Positions 23,596 through 33,038 are shown, numbered from the stretch's first letter. The stretch: 64,000 bases of DNA from Streptomyces cinerochromogenes (GCF_014648635.1 NZ_BMRM01000023.1:1-64000); one strand, 5' to 3'. Numbers and translations: made by a program. The notes: generated by a model not told the origin, from the letters alone.

Positions 23596-25058
23596 ATGCC
23601 GATTGAACAGCGCGGTGTCGACACCATCCCGGACGGGGAACGGACCAGCGGGCCACGCGACCTCGTGTCGATCCTGCTCGGCTCCAACCTCTGCCTCGGG
23701 GTGATCATCTTCGGCTGGCTGCCGCCGTCCTTCGGCCTCGGCTGGTGGGCGTCGGTGAGCGCGATCGTGGCGGGCACGGTGATCGGCACGCTGTTCACGG
23801 CCCCGCTGGCGCTGGTCTCCCTGCGCACCGCGACCAACCTGTCCACCTCCTCCGGCGCCCAGTTCGGGGTGCGCGGCCGGCTCGTCGGCTCGGTGGTCGG
23901 ACTGCTGCTGGCGCTCGGCTACACCGCGCTGACGGTGTGGATCGGCGGGGACGTCATGCTGATGGTCCTCGGCCGGCTCTTCGGGGTGCCGGCGGACGGG
24001 GTGTCGTACGCCCTCGTCTACGCGGTGCTCGCCGCGGCGACCGTCGCGGGCGCGGTCTACGGCTACCGGGTCCTGCTCGCCATGTCCCGGGTGCTGGCCG
24101 TCGGCATGACGGCCCTGCTGCTGCTCGGCGTCCTCGCCTACGCCCCGCACTTCACCACCGCCGCGCTGCCGGACGCGGGCGGCTACCTGCTGGGCTCCTT
24201 CTGGCCGACCTGGTTCCTCGCGGCGGTGGCGGCGGGCCTGTCCGGCCCCATCGCCTTCATCACGCTGCTCGGCGACTACACCCGCTACATCTCACCGGCC
24301 CGCCACACCTCGCGCCGCGTCCTGCACGCCACCTGGCTCGGCCTGGTTCTCGGCCTGCTGGTCCCCCAGCTCTTCGGCACCTTCACGGCGTACGCGGCCC
24401 GCGCGGCCACCGACTACGCGGGCCCGCTGGTCGCCGCCTCCCCACCTGGTACCTGGTCCCGCTGCTGCTGTCGGCGTCGGCCGGCTCGGTCGGCAACGCG
24501 GGGCTGATGCTGTACTCCATGGGCCTGGACCTGGACGCGATCCTGCCCCGCGCCTCCCGCGCCCGCGCCACCTGCACCGTGGCGATCGTGGCCACGGCCT
24601 GCGTCTTCGCCGGCCACTACGCCTGGGACGCGCAGTCCGCGATGACGTCCTTCGTCCTCCTGCTCACCGCCATCGGCACCCCCTGGGCGGTCATCACCCT
24701 CATCGGCTTCGTCCGCTGCCGCGGTGTGTACGACGCCGACGCCCTCCAGGTCTTCAACCGCCGCTCGCGGGGCGGGATCTACTGGTACCGGGCGGGCTGG
24801 AACCCGCGGGCGACCGCGTCCTGGGCGCTGGGCGCGCTGGTCGGCCTGCTGGCGGTGTCCCTGCCGTCGTACGAGGGCCCGCTGCTGGCCTGGACGGGCG
24901 GGGTGGACTGCAGTTTCCTGCTGTCGGGGCTGGTCGGCGGCGCGGTGTACCTGCTGCTGACGCTCGCCGAGGAACGCCCCCAAGGGGCGCGGGGAACCGC
25001 GCGACAGGCCACGGCGGACCCTCAGACGACCGACGGCCTGTCCCGCAGTTCCCGCTGA
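23596..25058 (+). pseudogene. NCS1-family permease, frameshifted
   Basis: Two overlapping frames together encode one NCS1 (nucleobase/hydantoin/allantoin-type) permease of about 487 residues. The first frame (from ATG 23596) covers about ten membrane segments up to LVAAS; the second continues PTWYLVPLLLSASAGSVGNAGLMLYS to a stop at 25058. Restoring one C to the CCCC run at 24440-24443 rejoins them without changing any other residue, so one base was lost. AAGGAGA lies before the ATG. It is divergent from the ureAB operon and may once have imported its substrate. A sequencing error in the C run is possible. Confidence 0.85.
24975..25034 (+). repeat. Streptomyces dispersed intergenic repeat fused to the permease end
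   Basis: The sequence around GGGGCGCGGGGAACCGCGCG (24984-25003) followed by CGGACCCTCAGACGACCGACGG matches, from memory, a repeat scattered in Streptomyces intergenic regions (consensus GGGGCGCGGGGAACTGCGCGAC). Here it supplies the last 25 or so codons of the permease, suggesting that the original stop was lost. Confidence 0.5.
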
Positions 25059-25062
25059 GCTG

Positions 25063-26151
25063 TCAGCCGACGCGGTGCATCCAGCCGTGCGCGTCCCCGG
25101 CCGTGCCCCGCTGGAGGTCCAGGAGGGCCTGGCGCAGGCGCACGGTGACCTCGCCGGGCTCCCCGCCGGACTGCTGCCACTGACCGCCGGCCCGCTTGAC
25201 GGTGCCGACCGGGGTGATCACGGCCGCGGTGCCGCAGGCGAAGACCTCGGTGAGGGTGCCGTTCTCGGAGTCGCGCTGCCACTGGTCGACGGAGACGCGG
25301 CCCTCCTCGGCCTCGTACCCGAGGTCACGGGCGACGGCCAGCAGGGAGTCACGGGTGACGCCCTCCAGGATGGAGCCGGTCAGGGCGGGCGTGATGATCT
25401 TGTTGCCGTACACGAAGTACAGGTTCATCCCGCCCAGCTCCTCGACCCACGTGTGCTCGACCGCGTCGAGGTAGCAGACCTGGTCGCAGCCCTTGGCGGC
25501 GGCCTCGGCCTGGGCGAGCAGGGACGCGGCGTAGTTGCCGCCGGTCTTGGCGTCGCCCATGCCGCCGGGGACGGCGCGGACACGGTCCTCGGAGACCCAG
25601 ATGGAGACCGGCTTGACGCCGCCCGGGAAGTAGGCGCCGGCCGGGGAGGCGATGACGATGAACAGGTACTCGTTGGCGGGCTTGACGCCGAGGCCGACCT
25701 CGGTGCCGATCATGAACGGGCGCAGGTACAGCGACTCCTCGCCGCCGTGCGCGGGCACCCAGTCGACGTCCTGGCGGACCAGGGCGTCGCAGGCCTCGAT
25801 GAACGTCTCGACCGGCAGCTCGGGCATGGCGAGGCGGCGGGCGGAGCGCTGGAAACGCTTGGCGTTCTGGTCCGGGCGGAACATGGCCACCGAGCCGTCG
25901 GGCTGGCGGTAGGCCTTCAGGCCCTCGAAGATCTCCTGGGCATAGTGCAGGACGTTGGTGGCCGGGTCGAGGGGGATCGGCGCGTACGGAACGAGCTGGC
26001 CGTCGTGCCAGCCCCGGCCCTCCGTCCACTTGATCGTCACCATGTGGTCGGTGAAGTGGCGGCCGAACCCGGGGTTCGCCAGGATCGCCTCGCGCTCTGC
26101 GGCGGCGAGCGGGCTGGCGGAGGGCTTGAGCTCGATCGTGGGCGTCGTCAT
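25063..26151 (-). CDS. ilvE: Branched-chain amino-acid aminotransferase
   Basis: The 362-residue protein is a fold-type IV PLP enzyme of the BCAT-II form. It shows TDHMVTIKWTEGRGWHDG near the start, LHYAQEIFEGLKAYR, the PLP lysine in GDAKTGGNYAAS, and EVFACGTAAVITPVG near the C-terminus. It makes the last step of Leu, Ile and Val synthesis and starts their breakdown, feeding branched fatty-acid primers. It is convergent with the permease (4-base gap). A leuB terminator lies upstream, so ilvE has its own promoter within 26152-26340. Confidence 0.95.
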   Translation of the reverse strand: MTTPTIELKPSASPLAAAEREAILANPGFGRHFTDHMVTIKWTEGRGWHDGQLVPYAPIPLDPATNVLHYAQEIFEGLKAYRQPDGSVAMFRPDQNAKRFQRSARRLAMPELPVETFIEACDALVRQDVDWVPAHGGEESLYLRPFMIGTEVGLGVKPANEYLFIVIASPAGAYFPGGVKPVSIWVSEDRVRAVPGGMGDAKTGGNYAASLLAQAEAAAKGCDQVCYLDAVEHTWVEELGGMNLYFVYGNKIITPALTGSILEGVTRDSLLAVARDLGYEAEEGRVSVDQWQRDSENGTLTEVFACGTAAVITPVGTVKRAGGQWQQSGGEPGEVTVRLRQALLDLQRGTAGDAHGWMHRVG

Positions 26152-26340
26152 GTGTTGTCCTTCACCGGTTGTAGTGACGGGCCGCGCTCACGCCTGTACT
26201 GCTGGTCGTCAGTGCTAGGACGTCCGAGCATTCCCTCATATCGCGGCTCCGCGTTCGATTATCGCGCGGGGGCGGTAGCGGACGGAATCGGGGTGAAGCG
26301 GCCCAGGGGTTGATGGTGGCACCCGGCGAGGCACAGGAAA

Positions 26341-26371
26341 AGCCGCCGGGTGCGGTAGCGACCCGGCGGCT
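26341..26371 (-). terminator. leuB terminator
   Basis: A perfect 11-bp stem (AGCCGCCGGGT / ACCCGGCGGCT, loop of 9) lies 18 bases after the leuB stop and is followed by TTTT on the minus strand. It separates leuB from ilvE. Confidence 0.85.
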
Positions 26372-26388
26372 AGCGGTAGCGCGGCGGG

Positions 26389-27432
26389 TCAGCCGGCTAC
26401 GCGTACAGCGAGCGCGTCGCCGATCCCGGAGGTGGAGCGGGCCGGCTTCCCGGCGCGCTCGGTGAGGTCGGCGGCGACCGCCGCGTCGATGCGGTCGGCC
26501 TCGTCGTCGTAGCCGAGGTGGCGCAGGAGCAGGGCGACGGACAGGACCGTGGCGGTCGGGTCGGCCTTGCCCTGGCCGGCGATGTCGGGCGCGGAACCGT
26601 GGACCGGCTCGAACATCGAGGGGAACTCGCGGGAGGGGTTGATGTTCCCGCTCGCGGCCACGCCGATGCCGCCGGAGACGGCCGCGGCGAGGTCGGTGAT
26701 GATGTCGCCGAAGAGGTTGTCGGTGACGATGACGTCGAAGCGGGCCGGGTCGGTGACCAGGTAGATGGTGGCCGCGTCGACGTGGATGTAGTCGGTGGTG
26801 ACCTCGGGGTACTCCTGGGCCACCTGGTTGAAGACGTTCGTCCACAGGTGCCCGGCGAAGCTCAGCACGTTGTTCTTGTGGACCAGCGTGAGCTTCTTGC
26901 GCGGGCGGGCCTGGGCGCGCTCGAAGGCGTCGCGGACCACGCGCTCGACACCGAAGGCGGTGTTGACGGACACCTCGGTGGCGACCTCGTGCGGAGTGCC
27001 CTTGCGGATGGTGCCGCCGTTGCCGGTGTACGGACCCTCGGTGCCCTCGCGGACCACGACGAAGTCGATCTCCGGCTGACCGGCGAGCGGGGTGGCGACG
27101 CCGGGGAGGAGTTTCGACGGGCGCAGGTTGACGTGGTGGTCGAAGGCGAAGCGGAGCTTGAGCAGGAAGCCGCGCTCCAGGACGCCGGACGGCACCGACG
27201 GGTCGCCGATCGCGCCGAGCAGGATGGCGTCGTGCTGCTTGAGCTGCTCCAGGTCGGCGTCGGTGAGGGTCTCTCCGGTCGCGTGGTAGCGCCGGGCACC
27301 GAAGTCGTACTCCTTGGTCTCCAGCTTCACATCCTGCGGCAGGACGGCGGAGAGGACCTTGAGACCCTCGGCCACGACCTCCTGGCCGATGCCGTCACCG
27401 GGGATCACTGCGAGATTGATGCTGCGAGACAT
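26389..27432 (-). CDS. leuB: 3-isopropylmalate dehydrogenase
   Basis: The 347-residue protein starts with NLAVIPGDGIGQEV and carries the isocitrate/isopropylmalate dehydrogenase signature DNLFGDIITDLAAAVSGGIG (about 220-239), with metal-binding aspartates. It oxidises 3-isopropylmalate in leucine synthesis and can also act on 3-methylmalate made by the citramalate route. It is a single-gene unit with its own terminator. The ATG at 27432 directly precedes SRSINLAVIPGDG. Confidence 0.95.
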   Translation of the reverse strand: MSRSINLAVIPGDGIGQEVVAEGLKVLSAVLPQDVKLETKEYDFGARRYHATGETLTDADLEQLKQHDAILLGAIGDPSVPSGVLERGFLLKLRFAFDHHVNLRPSKLLPGVATPLAGQPEIDFVVVREGTEGPYTGNGGTIRKGTPHEVATEVSVNTAFGVERVVRDAFERAQARPRKKLTLVHKNNVLSFAGHLWTNVFNQVAQEYPEVTTDYIHVDAATIYLVTDPARFDVIVTDNLFGDIITDLAAAVSGGIGVAASGNINPSREFPSMFEPVHGSAPDIAGQGKADPTATVLSVALLLRHLGYDDEADRIDAAVAADLTERAGKPARSTSGIGDALAVRVAG

Positions 27433-27575
27433 GCGGGCACCCTACTCCTCGTCCCATCGGCTGACACGCCCTGTCCGCCATGCGGACACTCGGGAGGGTT
27501 GCGGGTGTCATCCCGTCGGCCGCTGTTCACCCCCGCGCGGTGGGGAAGTCGGCGTCCGGTGGAAGGTTCTCGGAC

Positions 27576-29123
27576 ATGGACACCCCCGACGTCGGCATTC
27601 CCCGCCCGCTCGCCGGCCGGCTGAGGATGGCCGAGCAGTACGAGTACCTGCGCACCCGTGTGCTCCCGCGCCGCACCCTGGTGACGGCGGGCGCGGTGGC
27701 GGGCGGTCTGGTGACCGGGTGCGGCACCGCGTCCGCCGGGAGGCCGGGGCCGGTGGCCTCCCGGGTGCCGGGCTGGGCGGTGCGCCCGTTCGGCCGCCAT
27801 CTCGCCTTCGGCGCCGATCCGCGCAGCCGGATGCGGATCTCCTGGCAGGTGCCCTCGGCGGTGCGGCGGCCGTACGTGCGGGTCGGACCGCGCCCCGACG
27901 ACCTCGGGCGCCGGATCCCGGCCGAGGTCCGCCCGCTGCACACGCCCGGGGTGGCGGGGGTGCGGCCGGCGCTGGAGCAGTACTACGTGCACGCGTCCGT
28001 GGACGGCCTCGCGCCCGGCACGACGTACTACTACGGCGTCGGCCACGACGGCTGGGACCCCACCGCCGCCGCCCACCGCGCCGCCGTCGCCTCCTTCCGC
28101 ACGGCGCCCGCGAGCCCGGAGCGGTTCGTGTTCACGGCCTTCGGCGACCAGGGCGTGAGCCGGGCGGCGGACGCCAACGACCGTCTGCTGCTGCGCCAGG
28201 AGCCCGCCTTCCACCTGCACGCGGGCGACATCTGCTACGCGGACGTGAGCGGGACGGGCCACACGACGGACGGCTACGACCCCGCGTCCTGGGACCTGTT
28301 CCTGAAGCAGAACGAGCCGGTCGCGCGGACCGTGCCGTGGATGGTGACGACCGGCAACCACGACATGGAGGCCTGGTACTCGGCGGACGGCTACGGCGGC
28401 CAGCTGGCCCGGTTCGCCCTGCCGGAGACCGGTTTCGACCCGCACGGCACGCCGGGCGCCTACACCTTCCGCTACGGCAACGCCGGGTTCGTCGCGCTGG
28501 ACGCCAACGACGTGTCGTACGAGATCCCCGCCAACCTCGGCCACAGCGGCGGCCGGCAGACGGCCTGGCTGGACCGCACGCTGCGCCGGCTGCGCGCGAG
28601 CGAGGGCGTCGACTTCGTGGTGGTCTTCTTCCACCACTGCGCCTACTCCACCTCCCGGCACGCCTCGGACGGCGGCGTGCGCCGGGAGTGGCTGCCGCTC
28701 TTCGCGGAACACCGGGTGGACCTGGTGATCAACGGGCACAACCACGTGTACGAGCGCACGGACGCGATCAGGGGCGGACGGGTCGGCCGTGCCGTGCCGG
28801 TCGGCGGCTCCACCGACCCCGACCGGGACGGCACGGTGTACGTCACGGCGGGCGGCGGCGGCCGTGACCTGTACGGCTTCCCCACGGGCGTGCAGGACAG
28901 CTACGAGGGCCATGCCACCCGGCACGAGGCCGTGCGGACCTTCGCCTGGACGAAGGGCGAGGGCCGCGCGCCGGAGACGGCGGAGTGGTCGCGGGTGCGC
29001 TACACCGGCTTCTCGCTGCTGTCGGTGGAGGTCCGGGCGGGCGCCTCACCGCGGCTCACGGTGTCGGCGCTGGCGCAGGACGGGCGGCGGATCGACCACT
29101 TCGAGGTGCGGCGCGGCGGGTGA
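27576..29123 (+). CDS. Exported purple-acid-phosphatase-like metallophosphoesterase
   Basis: From ATG 27576 the protein has 515 residues. A PRRTLVTAGAVAGG twin-arginine-like signal is followed by VTGC, so it may be a Tat-exported lipoprotein. A fibronectin-like N-terminal domain (about 60-170) precedes a calcineurin-type catalytic domain with FGDQG, HAGDICYAD, TTGNHDM, FFHHCAY and NGHNHVYER, the dimetal ligands of purple acid phosphatases including the GDxxY tyrosine. It should release phosphate from phosphoesters outside the cell. An earlier ATG (27480) lacks homology and is rejected. Confidence 0.88.
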   Translation: MDTPDVGIPRPLAGRLRMAEQYEYLRTRVLPRRTLVTAGAVAGGLVTGCGTASAGRPGPVASRVPGWAVRPFGRHLAFGADPRSRMRISWQVPSAVRRPYVRVGPRPDDLGRRIPAEVRPLHTPGVAGVRPALEQYYVHASVDGLAPGTTYYYGVGHDGWDPTAAAHRAAVASFRTAPASPERFVFTAFGDQGVSRAADANDRLLLRQEPAFHLHAGDICYADVSGTGHTTDGYDPASWDLFLKQNEPVARTVPWMVTTGNHDMEAWYSADGYGGQLARFALPETGFDPHGTPGAYTFRYGNAGFVALDANDVSYEIPANLGHSGGRQTAWLDRTLRRLRASEGVDFVVVFFHHCAYSTSRHASDGGVRREWLPLFAEHRVDLVINGHNHVYERTDAIRGGRVGRAVPVGGSTDPDRDGTVYVTAGGGGRDLYGFPTGVQDSYEGHATRHEAVRTFAWTKGEGRAPETAEWSRVRYTGFSLLSVEVRAGASPRLTVSALAQDGRRIDHFEVRRGG

Positions 29124-29171
29124 GGGCCGCGCCGCACCCGACGGGATGCGGCTCCCGGCCGGTGGTCCGGC

Positions 29172-29303
29172 TCAGTGGCCGGTCGCGCCGCCGTTGTCCC
29201 GGCGGTCCAGGGCGCGCTGGAGGGCGGCGGCGGCGTTCTTGCGGTCGGACTCGCTCGTGCGGGACGCGTGACGGACTCGGGGGCGGACGGTCGTCTCGGC
29301 CAT
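29172..29303 (-). CDS. Small basic conserved hypothetical protein
   Basis: This 43-residue ORF begins MAETTVRPRVRHASRT and continues with a Lys/Arg/Ala-rich helix (DRKNAAAALQRALDRRDN). AAGGAG lies 8 bases before the ATG. Similar short proteins are, from memory, common in Streptomyces annotations with no known role. Upstream in-frame starts lack a ribosome binding site. Confidence 0.6.
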   Translation of the reverse strand: MAETTVRPRVRHASRTSESDRKNAAAALQRALDRRDNGGATGH

Positions 29304-29612
29304 GGCAATCGACTCCTTGGGCTTACGTGGAGCACGGCAGTGAGGGGTGACGAGACGCCGGAAGGGGCGGGGAGCGCTCGGCCGCAGGGGTTGCCTGCAC
29401 GGGGCCCGGCTCACGACCGCCATTCGCTGGATCGAGCGAGACGTTCGGCTCCTTTCAAATTAAGGGAGCGGCCCGCGTCTGTCTGCACCATTACTCGGAC
29501 TTCCTACTATCTGAGACGGTGGACTGGGTCACACGGCGCTGAGCTGGGCGTTCGCGCGTTCGGGGGGTACGCCGACCGGGTGAGCGCCGCAGGCGAGGAC
29601 CGCCTGCGCGGC
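29304..29612. other. 309-base non-coding region
   Basis: No convincing gene is seen. It should hold the promoter and a long 5' leader of the small gene at 29172-29303. It contains an AT-rich spot with a dyad (GCTCCTTTCAAATTAAGGGAGC, one mismatch, near 29448-29469) and the rare AT-rich string TTCCTACTATCTGAG (about 29500-29514) that could be promoter elements. No tRNA or riboswitch is recognisable. Confidence 0.5.
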
Positions 29613-30140
29613 TCAGGTGACGTCCCCGTCCCGCCAGTCGAGGACCAGTTCCCCCGCCGGGTCCAGCGCGCCCCGCAGGTACACGCCGCCCTCCTCCTCC
29701 GGCAGCCGCACGACCCCGTCCGGCGAGAGGGCGTGCACCTGGCCGGGCCACCGCTGCCAGCCGCGGGCGGCGTACAGCAGGGCACCCTCGTCGCTCGCGG
29801 AGAGCGCGCCGAGGTCGTAGGCCCGGTCGATCACCCGCTCCAGCTCGGCCATCACCCGCCCGCCGAGCCCCGTCCGCCGTACGTCGGCCCGCACGGCGAC
29901 GGCCTCCACGTACCCGGTGCGCAGCCAGCGCCCCGCGTGCCGGACCCGGCGCATCACGAGCGCCCCGTGGGCGGCGAGCCCCCGCGCGTCCTGCACCAGC
30001 ACGTGCATCCCGCCGAGCCCGTGGTCCCAGTCCGCGTCGGAGAAGTCGCCGTCGAAGGCGTCGTCCAACAGGGCGCGGACGCGGCGGAGTTCGGCGGGGC
30101 CGAGGTCGGCGGTGTGGGCGAGACGGAGGCGAGGAGTCAT
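29613..30140 (-). CDS. Aminoglycoside 2'-N-acetyltransferase-like GNAT protein
   Basis: The 175-residue protein resembles AAC(2')-I enzymes of mycobacteria along its whole length (my memory of AAC(2')-Ic). Shared segments are RLAHTADL, the FDGDFSDADWDHGLGGMHVL block, GYVEAVAVRADVR (acetyl-CoA binding arm), YDLGALSAS, LYAARGWQRWPG and the ending LDWRDGDV. AAC(2') acetylates the 2'-amino group of aminoglycosides such as gentamicin; chromosomal mycobacterial copies may also have a housekeeping role. Start is ATG 30140; a GTG at 30164 is an alternative. It is downstream of pruA, separated by its terminator. Confidence 0.8.
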   Translation of the reverse strand: MTPRLRLAHTADLGPAELRRVRALLDDAFDGDFSDADWDHGLGGMHVLVQDARGLAAHGALVMRRVRHAGRWLRTGYVEAVAVRADVRRTGLGGRVMAELERVIDRAYDLGALSASDEGALLYAARGWQRWPGQVHALSPDGVVRLPEEEGGVYLRGALDPAGELVLDWRDGDVT

Positions 30141-30217
30141 GCCCCCAGTATCGTGTCCGACCACGGAGACCGTCCTGACCGGTCAGGACTCCCCGGCCCG
30201 CGGGCTCTGGCATGGGA

Positions 30218-30259
30218 ACGGGCCGGGAAGTCTGCTCGGCGGCAGGCTTCCCGGCCCGT
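30218..30259 (-). terminator. pruA terminator
   Basis: A perfect 13-bp stem (ACGGGCCGGGAAG / CTTCCCGGCCCGT) with a 16-base loop lies 16 bases after the pruA stop. Confidence 0.85.
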
Positions 30260-30275
30260 GTTCGGGGGGTGAGGG

Positions 30276-31907
30276 TCAGCCCATGTGCGGGTACGTGTAG
30301 TCGGTCGGCGGGACCAGGGTCTCCTTGATGGCGCGGGTCAGGGTCCAGCGCTGGAGGTTCTGGGGGGCACCGGCCTTGTCGTTGGTGCCGGAGGCGCGGC
30401 CGCCGCCGAAGGGCTGCTGGCCGACGACGGCGCCGGTCGACTTGTCGTTGATGTAGAAGTTGCCGGCCGCGTAGCGGAGCTTCTCCATCGTGTAGGCCGC
30501 CGCCGCGCGGTCGTTCGCGATGACCGAGCCGGTGAGGGCGTAGTCCGAGACCGACTCCATCTGGGCCAGCATCTCGTCGTACGTGTCGTCCTCGTAGACG
30601 TGCACCGCGAGGATCGGGCCGAAGTACTCGGTCGTGAAGACCTCGTTCTCCGGGTCGGTGCACTCGATGACGGTCGGGCGGACGAAGTAGCCCACCGAGT
30701 CGTCGTAGCTGCCGCCCGCGACGATCGTGCAGGACGGATCCGCCTTGGCGCGGTCGATCGCGGCCTTGTTCTTGGCGAACGCGCGGTCGTCGATGACGGC
30801 GCCGATGAAGTTCGACAGGTCGGTGACGTCACCCATGGTGAGGTAGTCGACCTCGGCCGCGAACTCCTCCTTGAAACCGGAGTTCCAGATGGAGGCCGGG
30901 ATGTAGGCGCGGGAGGTGGCGCTGCACTTCTGGCCCTGGTACTCGAAGGCACCCCGGGTGAGGGCCGTCTTCAGGACCGCGCGGTCGGCCGACGGGTGCG
31001 CGACGAGGAAGTCCTTGCCGCCGGTCTCGCCGACCAGGCGCGGGTAGGAGCGGTACTTCTCGATGTTGGTGCCGACCGTCTTCCACAGGTACTGGAAGGT
31101 CTTGGTCGAGCCGGTGAAGTGGATGCCGGCCAGGTCGCGGTGGTGCAGGGCGACCTTGGAGACCTCGATGCCGTCACCGGTGACGAGGTTGATGACGCCC
31201 TTGGGCAGGCCCGCCTCCTCCAGCAGCTGCATGAGGAGCACGGCCGCGTGGGTCTGCGTCGGGGACGGCTTCCAGACCACCACGTTGCCCATGAGGGCGG
31301 GGGCGGTGGGCAGGTTGCCGGCGATCGCCGTGAAGTTGAACGGCGTGATCGCGTAGACGAAGCCCTCCAGCGGGCGGTGGTCCAGGCGGTTCCACACGCC
31401 CGGGGAGTTCGCCGGGGGCTGCTCGGCGAGGATCTGGCGGGCGTAGTGGACGTTGAAGCGCCAGAAGTCGACCAGCTCACAGGGCGTGTCGATCTCGGCC
31501 TGCTGCGCGGTCTTGGACTGGCCCAGCATGGTGGAGGCGGCGAGGGTCTCGCGCCAGGGGCCGGCCAGCAGCTCGGCGGCGCGCAGGATGATCGCGGCGC
31601 GGTCGTCGAAGGACATCGCGCGCCAGGCCGGCGCGGCGGCCAGGGCCGCGTCGATGGCGTCCTTGGCGTCCTGCTGGGTGGCGTGGCGGCCGGTGCCGAG
31701 GACGGCCTTGTGGTTGTGGGGCTGCACGACCTCGAACGGCTCGCCGCCGCCCAGCCGCTTCTCCCCGCCGATGGTCATCGGCAGGTCGATCGGGTTCTCG
31801 GCCAGCTCCCTGAGCTTGACCTCCAGCCGGGCGCGCTCGGGCGAGCCGGGGGCGTAGCCGTGCACCGGCTCGTTGACGGGGGTGGGGACCTGGGTCACAG
31901 CGTCCAT
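30276..31907 (-). CDS. pruA: 1-pyrroline-5-carboxylate dehydrogenase
   Basis: The 543-residue aldehyde dehydrogenase has the catalytic Glu in VGETGGKDF and the nucleophilic Cys in YQGQKCSATSR, with P5CDH-specific features near both ends (VPTPVNEPV, TLVPPTDYTYPHMG). It oxidises glutamate-semialdehyde (P5C) to glutamate with NAD+, the second step of proline catabolism. It follows putB by 39 bases on the same strand and is probably co-transcribed. A perfect terminator follows. Confidence 0.95.
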   Translation of the reverse strand: MDAVTQVPTPVNEPVHGYAPGSPERARLEVKLRELAENPIDLPMTIGGEKRLGGGEPFEVVQPHNHKAVLGTGRHATQQDAKDAIDAALAAAPAWRAMSFDDRAAIILRAAELLAGPWRETLAASTMLGQSKTAQQAEIDTPCELVDFWRFNVHYARQILAEQPPANSPGVWNRLDHRPLEGFVYAITPFNFTAIAGNLPTAPALMGNVVVWKPSPTQTHAAVLLMQLLEEAGLPKGVINLVTGDGIEVSKVALHHRDLAGIHFTGSTKTFQYLWKTVGTNIEKYRSYPRLVGETGGKDFLVAHPSADRAVLKTALTRGAFEYQGQKCSATSRAYIPASIWNSGFKEEFAAEVDYLTMGDVTDLSNFIGAVIDDRAFAKNKAAIDRAKADPSCTIVAGGSYDDSVGYFVRPTVIECTDPENEVFTTEYFGPILAVHVYEDDTYDEMLAQMESVSDYALTGSVIANDRAAAAYTMEKLRYAAGNFYINDKSTGAVVGQQPFGGGRASGTNDKAGAPQNLQRWTLTRAIKETLVPPTDYTYPHMG

Positions 31908-31946
31908 GAGATCCGTAACTCCTTGTACGTGAGCGGGTGTTCGGGC

Positions 31947-32873
31947 TCAGCCCTTGCTGACCATGGAACGGAGGAAGAACCGGAGGTTGGCCGGCTTCTC
32001 CGCCAGGCGGCGCATGAAGTAGCCGTACCAGTCGGTGCCGTAGGCGGTGTAGACGCGCATGCGGTGGCCCTCGGCGGCGAGCCGCAGGTGCTCCTCGCTG
32101 CGGATGCCGTACAGCATCTGGAACTCGTACTCGTCGAGCTTACGGCCGGCCTGGTGGGCCAGCTCCTGGGCGATGGCGATCAGGCGCGGGTCGTGCGACC
32201 CGATCATCGGGTAGCCCTCGCCCTCCATCAGGATGCGCAGGATCCGGACGTACGCCTTGTCGATCTCGTGCTTCTGCTGGTAGGCGACCTCGGCGGGCTC
32301 CTTGTAGGCGCCCTTGACCAGGCGGACGCGGCTGCCGGACGCGGCGAGGCGGCGGGCGTCGGCCTCGGTGCGGAAGAGGTAGGCCTGGATGACGCAGCCG
32401 GTCTGCGGGAAGTCCTTCCGCAGCTCCTCGTGGATGGCGAACATCGAGTCCAGGGTGGTGTGGTCCTCGGCGTCGAGGGTCACCGTCGTACCGATGGCGG
32501 CGGCGGCCTCGACCACCGGGCGGACGTTGGCGAGGGCCAGCTCGTGACCGCCGGGCAGGGCCTGGCCGAACATCGACAACTTGATCGACATCTCGACCCG
32601 CTCGCCCAGCTGAAGCTGCTTGAGGTGGTCGATCAGCTCCAGGTAGGCGTCCCGGGCGGCGGTGGCCTGCTCGGGGGTGGTGATGTCCTCGCCGACGACG
32701 TCCATCGTCAGCTCCAGGCCCTTGGCCGTCAGGTCCTTGACGATCGGGACGATGTCGGTCACGGCCTCGCCGGGGATGAAGCGGTCGACGACCTGCTTGG
32801 TCACCGGGGCCGCCGAGATCAGGCGTCGCATCCGGTCGCTGCGCGACGCGGCGAGAATCACGGGACCCAGCAC
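31947..32873 (-). CDS. putB: Proline dehydrogenase
   Basis: The 308-residue monofunctional FAD enzyme has the short actinobacterial barrel form, with SRVRLVKGAYKEP and the C-terminal proline-binding YGTDWYGYFMRRLAEKP (Arg pair). It oxidises proline to P5C. The GTG at 32873 is preferred because GGAGG lies 7 bases upstream; an in-frame ATG further up adds an atypical Cys-rich leader. It leads the putB-pruA unit and is divergent from the PucR-type regulator gene, with a 165-base control region between. Confidence 0.92.
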   Translation of the reverse strand: MLGPVILAASRSDRMRRLISAAPVTKQVVDRFIPGEAVTDIVPIVKDLTAKGLELTMDVVGEDITTPEQATAARDAYLELIDHLKQLQLGERVEMSIKLSMFGQALPGGHELALANVRPVVEAAAAIGTTVTLDAEDHTTLDSMFAIHEELRKDFPQTGCVIQAYLFRTEADARRLAASGSRVRLVKGAYKEPAEVAYQQKHEIDKAYVRILRILMEGEGYPMIGSHDPRLIAIAQELAHQAGRKLDEYEFQMLYGIRSEEHLRLAAEGHRMRVYTAYGTDWYGYFMRRLAEKPANLRFFLRSMVSKG

Positions 32874-33038
32874 GGGGCACCTCCACAGACAAGCACCAAA
32901 TACGGCCATCACCCGACGTTTCGGGTACGGCGCGGGGAACCACCGTGAAACCTAAGGATTTCTCCGATCGTCGGCCATCGACAGCTGTCACGCATCCGTG
33001 CCCGGGATCTCAGACAGATGTATGAAGGTGGCCGGAAA

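Noticed and set aside
29400..29530. Possible tRNA or small RNA in the 309-base gap
   Set aside because: No cloverleaf, no TTCGA-type T-loop with matching acceptor stem and no CCA-adjacent structure could be drawn.
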